A stretch of DNA of 64,000 nucleotides, taken from assembly GCA_030704615.1 (NCBI GenBank), contig CM060732.1, positions 6,696,001 through 6,760,000 of the forward strand, in the 5' to 3' direction. The notes under the pieces are model-generated. The model was not told the DNA's origin. It did not search any database and worked only from the letters and a program-made list of their open reading frames with translations. How positions within the stretch are numbered: position 1 is the first letter of the stretch; each line of letters opens with the position of its first letter. The position numbers and the translations under genes were made by a program. Of this stretch, positions 55,224 through 64,000 are shown one piece after another. This DNA is from Takakia lepidozioides. Its lineage: Eukaryota; Streptophyta; Takakiopsida; Takakiales; Takakiaceae.

Positions 55224-55686
55224 CTTGTATTCAGTAGGCACAGGGCTAAAGTTTTGATTGCACAATCAGCACAATAGACGTGCTTCAAATGCAATTCATG
55301 TGGATCAATAAAAACCTCATTGTGCCCTCTTTTTATTCTATTCTGTGTCCATCGTTCCGAGAATGCGTCATTGCTCATTTCGTTTGGGATTGGGAGTGTG
55401 GGTGGATTTTGCAAGTGGCTGGTAGGCTGAAATGGGCCCCCATTGTACAGAGCAGTACCACCCTACCATTCGCGAAACATTGCCTTTCAATATATAATTC
55501 TAAATAACATTGCCGAACCTCCTTCATCGGGAGGTCCTTCTCCCCCTATGACCGTGGCACCCTAAACCCTATTTCCGCGGACACTCATTTCCGGAAAATA
55601 GTGCTGCTCATGTTTTTTTCCACACTTACGACTCTGCTCATGGCTCATGCCGCTCATGGCTCATGGCTCATGAAATAGCAGCCCCC
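55224..55686. repeat. Right (ORF3-side) subterminal region and terminus of Y
   Basis: 3' flank of ORF3, then CTCATG-type subterminal repeats from about 55,608, ending with the terminal GCTCATGAAATAGCA and a C-run at 55,686. Z shows the same stretch in reverse at 57,350-57,812, and positions 1-151 are a third example. GGACACTCATTTCCGGAAAATAG is internal to this end. Confidence 0.85.
55307..55312 (+). terminator. Candidate polyadenylation signal of ORF3
   Basis: AATAAA 84 bp after the ORF3 stop; the same motif is conserved in Z near 57,722-57,728 on the other strand. Confidence 0.4.
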
Positions 55687-55695
55687 GATCAAGAG
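55687..55695. repeat. Target-site duplication of Y, right copy
   Basis: GATCAAGAG, identical to 26,917-26,925. Confidence 0.9.
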
Positions 55696-56125
55696 AGCAA
55701 ATGACGAGGCGTCACATGCAAGATGGTGCAGCGCTTAGGCAGCATATGAACTTGGAGACAGATCAAGCAGAAGAGCATGTAGGAAGTGAGAGTGAGGTCG
55801 CCGCAGTCGCAGTGACGGCTGGAGCAGTGAGCGTAGGTAACTAGACAGTGCCAGCCGAGTTCATGCACGAAGACAACAGAACAGGAGGAGGAGCAGTGGA
55901 CGCCATACAGGGAGAAAGTCTGCAAACCCTACATCAGACAGAAATGGTGATCATTCAATATCCGCATAATACTGTTTTCATTAGTCTTGATGTTTTCCAT
56001 TCCATGTGGGATTCAATACATTGTTTTTTCTTATGTTCAGACCGATGAAAAAGGGAAGAGCAAAGCTGTAGAGGGCGATCCGAGCGATGCAGCCATGAAG
56101 CCGAAGAAGGCGAAGGGATCTGTAA
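55696..56125 (+). CDS. Element X ParB-family gene: exon 1 remainder and next exons
   Basis: 55,696-55,826 continues the frame broken at 26,925 (EQMTRRHMQDGAALRQ, EEHVGSESEVAAV) to the donor GCA|gtgagc, in the same phase as exon 1 of Y. A following exon may start at an acceptor near 55,870 (acaacag|AACAGG; RRRSSGRHTGRKSAN) and end at ATG|gtgatc near 55,947. The clearest one is 56,041-56,120, from tgttcag|ACC to TCT|gtaagt, encoding TDEKGKSKAVEGD and MKPKKAKGS, a basic nuclear-type segment. This matches the basic, low-complexity N-terminus of the Y protein but not residue by residue. The rest is cut off by Z at 57,350. Confidence 0.5.
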
Positions 56126-56164
56126 GTTCTCTCAAACACACTTCTCCCTCTTTACTGATGGTCC

Positions 56165-57345
56165 CCCGATGTGAGAAAAGCGATCATCGGTGGCGATCAT
56201 CGCTTTACAAAAGAATGTAGTTGGTGTCGTATTTCAGCAGATTCAGGAAGGCAGGCAGGCAGGAAAGAATATGTATCAAGGCGAAAGTGATGATCGGTGC
56301 CGACCATCACCTTCGCCATTGCTTTATTTAAGCAAAGAATGCGATTTTCATTGTGATTCAAGAGTGACAGGGAACTAAAGACGCGTCTTGCAATGACGTC
56401 GAAGCGATGATCGGTAACGATCATCGCTTTAAGGTCCATTCCCTTCTTGTTCAGAACAGTTTAGAAATGGCGTGGTCGTTCAGGAAAGTGATGATCGGTG
56501 CCGACCATCACATTCAGCTCCCATTGTTTGTGCATCCCTTGGCACTTACATAGTGATGGTCGGTACCGATCATCACTTTCGGTAATGACTGCCTGTTAAC
56601 CCAAAATCCTATCTCGCACTGGAAGCCTTTGTAGAATGAAATGCTTTAGGTGGAGAAATGTCAATTCCACTTCAGATTTGGAATTGCAGTAACAGAAGAG
56701 CGATGGTCGGTGGCGACCATCGCCTCCAAGTCCATTTCTTTGCTCTATATCTCATACAATGAAATGCAAAATTCTGCTATGAAGTGATGATCGGTGCCGA
56801 CCATCACATCCAGACCTCATGGGTTGTGCTTCCCAAGGCAGTCTGATTGTGATGATCGGTACCGATCATCACTGTTTGAACGGTTTGGCAATACACCAAA
56901 ATCCAAAAAAGGAGACCAAGTTCAGTGGGTGAAAGAAGGGATTCTGACTAAGAGTGATGATCGGTGCCGACCATCACACTCAGACCTCATGGGTTTTGCT
57001 TCCTAATGCAATCTGATTGTGATGATCGGTACTGATCATCACTTTTAAAACAGATTGGCAATGCACCAGAATCCAAAAGAGGAGATCAAGTTCAGTGAGT
57101 GATAGAAGGGATTCTGACTTATAGTGATGATCGGTGCCGACCATCACATTCAGACCTCGTGGGTGTTTGCATCCCAATGCTGTCTTGTGGTGATGTGCGG
57201 TACCGACCATCGCTTGCATCATCATGAAGGTCGGCACCAATCATCGCAGTCTAGTGAGAACTGAGTCAAGGTGCATTGGGAAACCAACTAGAATTTCCAT
57301 TCATTTGTTAGAAGACAAAGTGATGGTCGGTACCGATCGTCACTG
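56165..57345. repeat. Array of about 14 GATCGGYRCCGATC palindromes (element X)
   Basis: Copies of a 22-26 bp palindrome with arms GTGATGATCGG or GCGATGATCGG and their complements start near 56,177, 56,287, 56,404, 56,488, 56,552, 56,700, 56,785, 56,850, 56,953, 57,019, 57,123, 57,190, 57,225 and 57,319. The centre is mostly TG or TA. Spacing alternates between about 65 and 85-150 bp. Spacers recur (ttcagacctcatgggtt, caatgcaccaaaatccaaaa), again showing block duplication. It lies in the intron after 56,120 of the X gene and ends right beside the Z insertion. Confidence 0.95.
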
Positions 57346-57349
57346 TGTT
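57341..57349. repeat. Candidate target-site duplication of Z (one side)
   Basis: CACTGTGTT lies immediately outside the Z terminus. The partner copy would be outside the window. Confidence 0.4.
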
Positions 57350-57812
57350 GGGGGCTGCTATTTCATGAGCCATGAGCCATGAGCGGCATGAGCCATGAGC
57401 AGAGTCGTAAGTGTGGAAAAAAACATGAGCAGCACTATTTTCCGGAAATGAGTGTCCGCGGGAATAGGGTTTAGGGTGCCACGGTCATAGGGGGAGAAGG
57501 ACCTCCCGATGAAGGAGGTTCGGCAATGTTATTTAGAATTATATATTGAAAGGCAATGTTTCGCGAATGGTAGGGTGGTACTGCTCTGTACAATGGGGGC
57601 CCGTTTCAGCCTACCAGCCATTTGCAAAATTCACCCACACTCCCAATCCCAAACGAAATGAGCAATGACGCATTCTCGGAACAATGGACACAGAATAGAA
57701 TAAAAAGAGGGCACAATGAGGTTTTTATTGATCCACATGAATTGCATTTGAAGCACGTCTACTGTGCTGATTGTGCCCTCAAATCTTGAGCCCTGTGCCT
57801 ACTGAATACAAG

Positions 57813-58576
57813 TCACGTTGTCAATGGGACTTCGACTGCTCTCAAAACTAGCTCATGAGTCCTGGGGCTCCTCCATGTAAAGTCGATTGCAGCCGTTGTA
57901 CCGCCCCTAGTGATGTTCACCACAATGTCCTGCCCTTCAATCATACCACCATCGAATATGGAAATCTTCACGTTTTCGTCGTCCACACCAATGCGAATGT
58001 CCCCATACAATGGAGAAGAGGAGCGCACTCCTCGAGGAGAATAGGTCTCTCCGATGGAGTCCACCCACGTCCAGTGGCAGCAGTTCCACCGCAACAGCAT
58101 AGCAGTGCGCCTTCTTCTGCATGGGTGACCGTCGTAGCTGGGAAAATCGGAATCGAGGATGCGCAGGAGCCACGGACTCCTCAAACCAAGATCGTCACCC
58201 CGCTCGAAGGCGTAGTGGCCTACGATATACTCAAAAGCCACCAATGTTTCCACAATCGAACCAGTATCTTCTGTGTAATCTGTGTACCAGATAACAATGT
58301 CTCCCGATGTGGCCGAATACATTGCATAATCGATGCCTCCAAAGGGGCAGTCGTCCCGGTTCCGGAAGCACGGCATCCTTGCAAAGGAGGACCTGAGGAC
58401 GACTTGGATGCCGATGACCTTGCGGACAGCTACGAAGCCCTTAGATTTTGGAAAAGATACGAAGCGGAAGAGCAGTCCGGCCTCCAAAATGGAGCATCTG
58501 GGTCACACGTACCCACCGACGGAGGTGGAACGTGTTCATCACGCCAGCGGTGGATGAACCCATACATCTTTCTCAT
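57813..58576 (-). pseudogene. ORF3 of element Z (frameshifted)
   Basis: Same protein as ORF3 of Y from MRKMYGFIHR to the C-terminal VEVPLTT. A one-base deletion near 58,483 (CATTTTGG where Y has CATTATTGG) shifts the frame after VGTCDPDAP, so only 57,813-58,487 stays open. The Y copy is intact here. Confidence 0.8.
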
Positions 58577-59840
58577 CAACAAGTTATAGTTTGAGATCTG
58601 CCACCGAAGTCCATCCCCCCGGATGGAAATTCGGCGCCGCATTTACATCGAAGAGGGGATGGACTTCGTCGTGTCCAGTGGCTATCGGCCCACCTGGCAG
58701 TGACTGTGCCCTGGAATGTACCTCACTTCTGTATGACTGTGTTTCATTGTGTTGAATAACTCTCGGATTTGGCCCACTGTTTACAATTTGATGTCTCATT
58801 TCTACAATTTGTCTGTCTGGTTGAATAAAGCAGAGTAACCGGTATGTGAGTCATGTGTCAAGAATATACCAGAGTAACGCCATGTCGGACATTGAAATGC
58901 GGCATCGAAATGCGGCGCCGCATTTCCATGTCGGGATCGAAATGCGGTGCCGCATTTCCATGTCCGCATCGAAATGCGGCACAGCATTTCCATGTCGGAC
59001 ATCGAAATTCGGCACCGCATTTCCATGTGGGACAAGAAAATGCGGTGCATCATTTCCGTCCAGGTACACGAAATACCAACACGGGTCTATAAATTGATCA
59101 GAAAACGAGGTTGGCATGGCAAATGTGGCGACGCATTTCCAGCTTGGCAATGGAAACTTCTTTTTGGACAAGGGAATGCGGTGCCGCATTTCCGTCCAAC
59201 ACTTCGAAAAGTGCACCTATTTCCGACTTGCGCGATGGAATGCGTTACCGCATTTCCGAGAGAGGGTCTGCAAATTGACAAATTGCGATGTCCGTTCTGG
59301 AAATGCGGCGCCGCATTTCCATGTCCGTCATCGACTTTTTTTTACAATGGAATGCGGTGCCAGTTTTTGCTGATGGGTCTGCAGTTCGAACAACCACCAT
59401 CCCCAATATGGAAATGCGGCACCGCATTTCCAATCCCGCCATGTCGGCCTCCTTGTTCGACCTCCTTGTTCGACCTCTGTAAGCGTGGTGGCATCCATGC
59501 AATGAGCGGGAGAGGCCAAAACTGGCGTGTGGACAAAGGAAATTTTGGAAATGCGGCACCGCATTCCCAATTAAGATTACTTTTTACTATGCCAACATTG
59601 AAATGGAAAAATTAGTCCCTCCCCTGTTTTGGAAATGCGGTGCCGCATTTCCAAAAGAGGTTCTTAGAGTTGCCAAAATTTTGGAAATGCCCTGACCCAT
59701 TTCTGATTTTGGGAGCGTCCTGGTTTGGGCGATTGTGTGGCTGGAATGCACACTGGAGAGGGGTCACGAATGTCGGGCAGAATTTTCTTTATATACTCTG
59801 GAAGAGAATTTACATTTACAGAGACTTCATTAAAATTCTA
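58577..59840. repeat. Palindrome cluster of Z between ORF3 and the methyltransferase
   Basis: Y-type palindromes near 58,624, then a run at 58,890-59,055 with four or five copies spaced about 38 bp and a tcggacatcg-type spacer that Y lacks. Further copies lie near 59,131, 59,177, 59,241, 59,300, 59,411, 59,547 and 59,633. 58,680-58,885 is unique non-coding sequence replacing the ORF3-like block of Y. 59,660-59,840 is the presumed 3' flank of the methyltransferase gene. Confidence 0.85.
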
Positions 59841-62800
59841 TTAATCTTGAAAATCATCGGAATCCTCATCCTGTTCTAGACTGTCCTGCTCCTCCTCCAC
59901 CCCCTCAGTGCCTCTCTCATCTCCAGCGGACTGCTCGTTGGCCAGGCTTTCGAAAATCCCATCTTCCCCTTGCGGAACTGTCCATCTCACCTCCGTTGGG
60001 TCGTCTTCCTCCCTGTCTGCGTCGCTCTCATCCGCTGAATCACATATGTACTTTCGTACCCGTCTACCTGTCTGAGCTGCTGCCAACTCTTTCCTTATCC
60101 TTCTGTCCTCCCTAGCCCTCTCCAAAATCTGCTCTACTTTACTGGGATTCTCACTTCTTCTAATCGCTGTATTTGCGAGTTTAGCTGCATAACTAGGAAG
60201 GGAGTAGTCCCTCACCGGGCTCGTCATGAAGTCGGCCCTCGCAAAGAACGGGACATTCTTCCTGGCAGGAAGTGTAGGCCCTACATGTTTCGACCCGGAC
60301 CCTGCAATCCTGCACATGACAATCATCAACGAGACTAATGAGAACCACAGTCGTGAAATTCCTTTGACATAAATGACCCAGAAGGCTTTGCAAACTTACA
60401 ATGTTTGCACTCACTCGTATTCCGGGTTCTCCTCTGCATCAATGTCCACTGTGTCTTCCTCGGACTCCGACGAATCCGAGGAGACTTCCGCTCTGTCGGG
60501 AGCCTTCACATTCCGTTGCAGCCCCTCCAGATGGGATCCCCACACGGATGAATCCTCCTCGTAGGCAAAGAGGTGCCGGTCGGAAAACCGCCCAGCCCAC
60601 ATTGAGGCACCTGTTACAATGCCATCCACACATTACCACATGGCGCTTCAGATGTTGCGAACTACATCCTAACGAGAATTTGCAGAACAGCAGAGATCAA
60701 GATTCTGCATACCTGTCCCACAGATGAGGTCCAGCACTGTGCCCTCCACGTCTGTGCATGTCTCCATAATTGTCTGAATGAAGGCAGGGCTCCGAGTCCG
60801 TGAGTACCGCAGGGGTTCCGTTGAAGTGAGGCTATGAGGGAGAAGTTCCTTGGGAACGTTGTTGAACAGAACGTCGTAATCGAGTGGGTCGCAGTTCGGG
60901 TCAACCTTTCCTCCCTCCTTCCGGAAAGCAAAGGTGGAGTTTTCCTTCACAAAGCAGTATGCATCGAACTGCTTCGTCTGCATACACAGGGGGAAAACGA
61001 TTAGAAACCGAATGCGGCACCGCATTTGAAAGCACCCAAGCAAATGAATGGACGAGTGCCAGTGTCGTAATCACCTTCTTCCCTTCCGACCGAAGGCCCA
61101 GTGTGTTGATGCACGTCCACTTCTTTTTCAGAATCGGGACGGCGCTCTTGCGGGTCCACTTCGCAATTCCTGTCTGAGTGTTTTTTCCTCTGCTCGCCAG
61201 GACAACCACACAGCCTCTGTCGTCCAACACCATGCGGGCAAGCCCGAATCCTTTCTTCCAAAAGTCCTCCGAGTACCTGTTCCAAGATGGCAAAGCTTGC
61301 AGTCCTTCCACAGGCTCTCCGTCCGGAATATCCAAGATGATCATATCGCAAGACCACTCGGTGGCATTTCCGCCCCTCCTACAATCCTTGTCTGCACACA
61401 CCCTCTCAAAGAACGAGACCATATTCTGAAATCCTGGGGTGTCGGAAGGCTCTTCGGCAGTCGCCTTCTTCAGTGCTCTGCCCTTCAGACCCTCCATGGT
61501 CTTCATGTATGCCAACTTGGCTGCCCGTCCATCCAAAGCCGCCAAGAAACTCTCATTTACACACTGGACTACAGTTTCGGGAGCCACTTTCGGCCTCTTC
61601 ATTTCCACCGGCTCGAAAGGGTGCCCCCCTGGGGGGTTGAAGAGTGCCTTCTTTGCCGAGCCAGTTCTCGTGCCTCTGGTGACAACGGTGGGCACAGGGG
61701 AGGCAGCCTGCGTTTGGGGGGTGGGCTGGTTGCAAAGTCTCCATCGGAGTCCTCTTCCTCACCCTCTTCCTGAACAGGCTGTTTCTGCTTCTTCGTTTTG
61801 GCGGGTGTCACAACAGCTGCTCCTTGCTGGCGAGTCCTCTTCTTCGACCCCTTCTGTTGGGCCTGCACAGCTGCATCCACCGTCTTTTGTGCCATCTCAG
61901 CTGCCTTTCTGGATTCTTCCAGAGCAGCAGATTCCTTTGCCGACTTTGGCCCAGCAGGGACACGTCTTTCCTTTCTCTTCTCTTCTGCCAAGGCGTGCAG
62001 ATCTTTCTCAGACTCGTCAACAATACCGCCAGACATGTCCAGGTACCACGGGCATCCAACGAGATGCGCGGGATGCCATTGTTTCTGCATCTCGGGTGTG
62101 TAGACACAGCTTGGGCCCGCCACGGTCCAAGCCATGAAGAACGGGGGCTCTTGAGCCAGGGCCCCTGTCTGAAGGAGCACGTATTTCATATACCTGCAAG
62201 GCAGTCAGCATGCGTGAGCAAAACTTGAGACCAACCTACTGGCAGAGTGCCACCGAAAACATAAAATGCGAATGCGGTGCCGCATTTCCGAGACAAACCT
62301 CGTAACCAGGCTTCGCATACAAGGGCAGCTGTGCTTCACCTGTAAACAATTCGCATTGCAGCTTTCCCCGCTCCCTCCTGATGTGTAAACTCCACGCTCC
62401 TTCTTGCTGTCTGTAGCTCTCTGGCGAAAAGGTTGTCCTTGTACGCACATCTGAAACGTGTCACGTAGTCTTCCAATGTCTGTGTTCCATCCCATTTGAC
62501 GTACAAGCCGAACGAATTTGTGTGCATTACGACTTGCTCCTTTGCATTCGACATTACCTGCCATTCCCAAATGCATTGTCACGTAGCAGTTCAGGGAATT
62601 CATGTCAGAAAAGCAAATCTGGGGAAGTACCTTGAATTACCTGGAACCACCAAGTCATACGGTTGAGCCACACATCCACTGCAGGGTCGGAAACTTCCAG
62701 TGGAAAAGACCACATTGTCCTTATGCTCTCGGATGCATTCCAGATCGACAGCCACCGTGTCTGCCATTTCCGATCCAATGTCAGTGGCTGGAAGAGAGTG

Positions 62801-64000
62801 GCTATTGCTAGGAAGGAAATTCAGTGCATTGAAACCTCACCTTCTCTTTCGCCTCCACACATGCCGTTGAGAGGTGATGCAGTTTCTCCAATTGCATGGT
62901 CGGCTGCATGGCCCGAGAATAGTGTTTTGCAATCTCGGGGATGAAGTCCTTTCCAAGTGCCGGATCTGCAATTGCCACCAGCTTCACAAGCTTTGACTTG
63001 TATTTGGTTCTGGACTTGACACCGGCTTCCTTCAAGTGCTCAGTCAATGACTGCAACGTTTTGACCTGCCCCTCACTTTCCATGAAGAAGCGTTTGGCAT
63101 GGGCCAAATCCAGCTTGATGTTTGACTGCCAACAAAAACATGCAGAAGCGTTACATTCGATTCATGTGGAAACATTACTGGAAATTGGGGAAGGATGAGC
63201 AGAGGGAAATTGGAGCACGACTTACTTCGTATATCACCTCCACCATTCCATCCATAGTGAGACGATACCATGTCCGGTCTGTTTTTGCAACGGCTTTCTG
63301 AATGAGCTCCGGCTCCAGCATTTCCGCAAACATCTGCGGATCAGTAAGACCAGTTTTCCTCACCCTGTACAGCATATGTGCCATGTGGGTATGCACGTAC
63401 GCATTCTCAGTGACCCTGCAAGGCACACTCTCCAGTTCAGTACACGGAAGCACGGAATCAAACCAGAATGGAAACCGAAATGCGGCACCGCATTTCGAAT
63501 GTGCTAGGGAGGGTATGAGTATCTTACGAGTTGAGGTCCGCCATGGCATTCTTGAGGAGGGAGGAGTCTGCCGCCTTCACCTTGAGGATGACACACTCCA
63601 CCATGTAATGCCAGCCAATGTGCTTGGCATGGTTCTGCTTGATGTACTCCCACCAGGCGAGAAGTCGGTGATTCCCGTCCCACACAAAGAACATTTTTCC
63701 CGACATATGGCCGAAGTCGGGATCACCCTTCAGCGTCGCCTCGAATTCGTGGTTGCGAGTGTGCCAGTGGGTATCCCACGTTGACAATTCATCGGCAGTG
63801 GGTCCACGGGTTTCGCCGTCCTCATTCTCTATGGAAACGTAAAACGCTGCCGATCCCAGACGGTACCCTTCTCGAAATGCGAACTTGAGCTTATCCACAT
63901 CTCCGGGAAGGGCCTGCCTGACGATGGGAAGGGAGACCATGCGACAGAGTGGGATTCGAAGAGTCCGCTGGAATACCCTGCTGCCCAGAACTCTGCCAAT
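59841..64000 (-). pseudogene. Z ParB-methyltransferase gene (best-preserved copy, 5' end cut)
   Basis: Exons in coding order: from beyond 64,000 to 63,528; 63415-63226; 63125-62841; 62787-62641; 62557-62340; 62193-61075; 60977-60713; 60610-60415; 60309-59841, all with GT-AG borders. Motifs as in Y: DGNHRLLAWWEYIK (about 63,690-63,640), CDMIILDIPDGEP, RSPAFIQTIMET, TVLDLICGTG|ASMWAGRFSDRHLFAYEED and the acidic tail EDSDDFQD. One C is missing from a C-run near 61,715 (six instead of seven), which shifts the frame between the Lys-rich linker and the methyltransferase; Y is intact at that spot. Elsewhere Z lacks the Y lesions. Each copy is therefore read as one ancestral fusion protein. Single palindromes are in introns at about 61,012, 62,273 and 63,480. 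Expected nuclear. Confidence 0.78.

Larger units (their letters stand above)
26926..55686. mobile_element. Y: giant MULE-like element with ParB-methyltransferase gene
   Basis: Borders are set by imperfect 21-bp inverted termini (4 differences; shared core CTATTTCATGAGC) and a perfect 9-bp duplication, GATCAAGAG. Inside, left to right: CATGAGC subterminal repeats, Mutator-like transposase (minus, 27.85-31.36 kb), palindrome array (31.6-33.3 kb), ParB-methyltransferase gene (plus, 33.62-53.33 kb, split by an LTR retrotransposon cluster), second palindrome cluster, ORF3 (plus, 54.45-55.22 kb), subterminal repeats. Without the 14,546-bp retrotransposon cluster it is about 14.2 kb, very large for a MULE. 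MULEs often carry captured genes, but here the cargo is retained in at least one more copy (Z), with intron positions and palindromes conserved, which argues for an integral gene set. Confidence 0.88.
57350..64000. mobile_element. Z: second Y-type element, inverted, truncated by window end
   Basis: Starts with the ORF3-side terminus (G-run then TGCTATTTCATGAGC and CATGAGC repeats) and carries, reading rightward, ORF3 (minus), palindrome cluster and the ParB-methyltransferase gene (minus), open at 64,000. By eye nearly identical to Y over the shared parts, but without the retrotransposon. Its transposase should lie beyond the window. It is inserted in the intronic palindrome region of element X, 1,654 bp from the Y border. 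Confidence 0.88.

Noticed and set aside
26926-55686. Polinton/Maverick or Helitron
   Set aside because: No DNA polymerase B, retroviral-type integrase of its own, capsid, Rep or helicase genes. Termini, 9-bp duplication and SWIM/DDE transposase fit Mutator-like elements.
58802-59660. Open frames rich in GNAAPHF, EMRRRIS or KCGAAFP
   Set aside because: Same artefact, from the palindrome cluster of Z (and 53.3-54.0 kb of Y).
1-64000. tRNA or rRNA genes
   Set aside because: No cloverleaf-like or rRNA-like sequence was recognised by eye; the only tRNA-related site is the retrotransposon primer site.

Overview
Nuclear DNA of a land plant, most likely a homosporous fern. The pointers are one intact spliced plant cell-wall glycosyltransferase gene, PPR-gene debris of the kind common in fern genomes, plant-type Ty3/gypsy and CACTA relics, and spliceosomal introns in the transposon genes. 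The fern assignment is inference and I cannot name the species. Almost the whole window outside 3.2-7.1 kb is nested mobile DNA.

Layout. 1-151: end of a MULE-like element. 0.6-1.5 kb: dead gypsy integrase. 3.3-7.0 kb: two-exon exostosin/GT47 gene, the only convincing host gene. 7.3-8.1 kb: end of a MULE-like element carrying a SET-like gene fragment. 8.2-11.7 kb: decayed PPR repeats and tandemly duplicated flanks. 12.1-14.1 kb: palindrome-rich DNA and the terminal fragment (W) of a MULE-like element with a SWIM zinc finger. 14.1-18.0 kb: gypsy RT fragment and a 3.2-kb solo LTR. 18.2-18.9 kb: CACTA transposase fragment. 20.3-21.5 kb: second SET-like fragment. 22.7-26.1 kb: transposase of element X (minus strand), followed divergently by the first exon of X's ParB-family gene.

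The centrepiece is element Y (26,926-55,686). It has imperfect 21-bp terminal inverted repeats, tandem CATGAGC subterminal repeats and a 9-bp target duplication (GATCAAGAG). Removing a 14.5-kb LTR-retrotransposon cluster (37,085-51,630) leaves about 14.2 kb. On the minus strand Y encodes a Mutator-like transposase (zinc finger, DDE core, SWIM finger). Divergently on the plus strand it encodes a multi-exon protein joining a ParB-like domain to a permuted DNA-methyltransferase fold, followed by a conserved ORF of unknown function (ORF3). An array of about 28 palindromes (core AAATGCGGYRCCGCATTT, spacing about 53 bp) fills the space between the divergent genes, and single copies sit in introns and near both ends. 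Y is inserted in the first exon of element X, whose own intron array uses a different palindrome (GATCGGYRCCGATC) with the same CGGYRCCG centre. A second Y-type copy, Z (57,350 to beyond the window), lies in X in inverted orientation and has no LTR insertion.

My reading is that this is a family of large plant MULEs carrying a ParB-methyltransferase gene together with family-specific palindromic sites, plausibly a self-recognition, self-modification or segregation-like system. The Y gene is clearly broken. Z has at least one frameshift in its methyltransferase gene and one in ORF3. All function assignments come from motifs read by eye.
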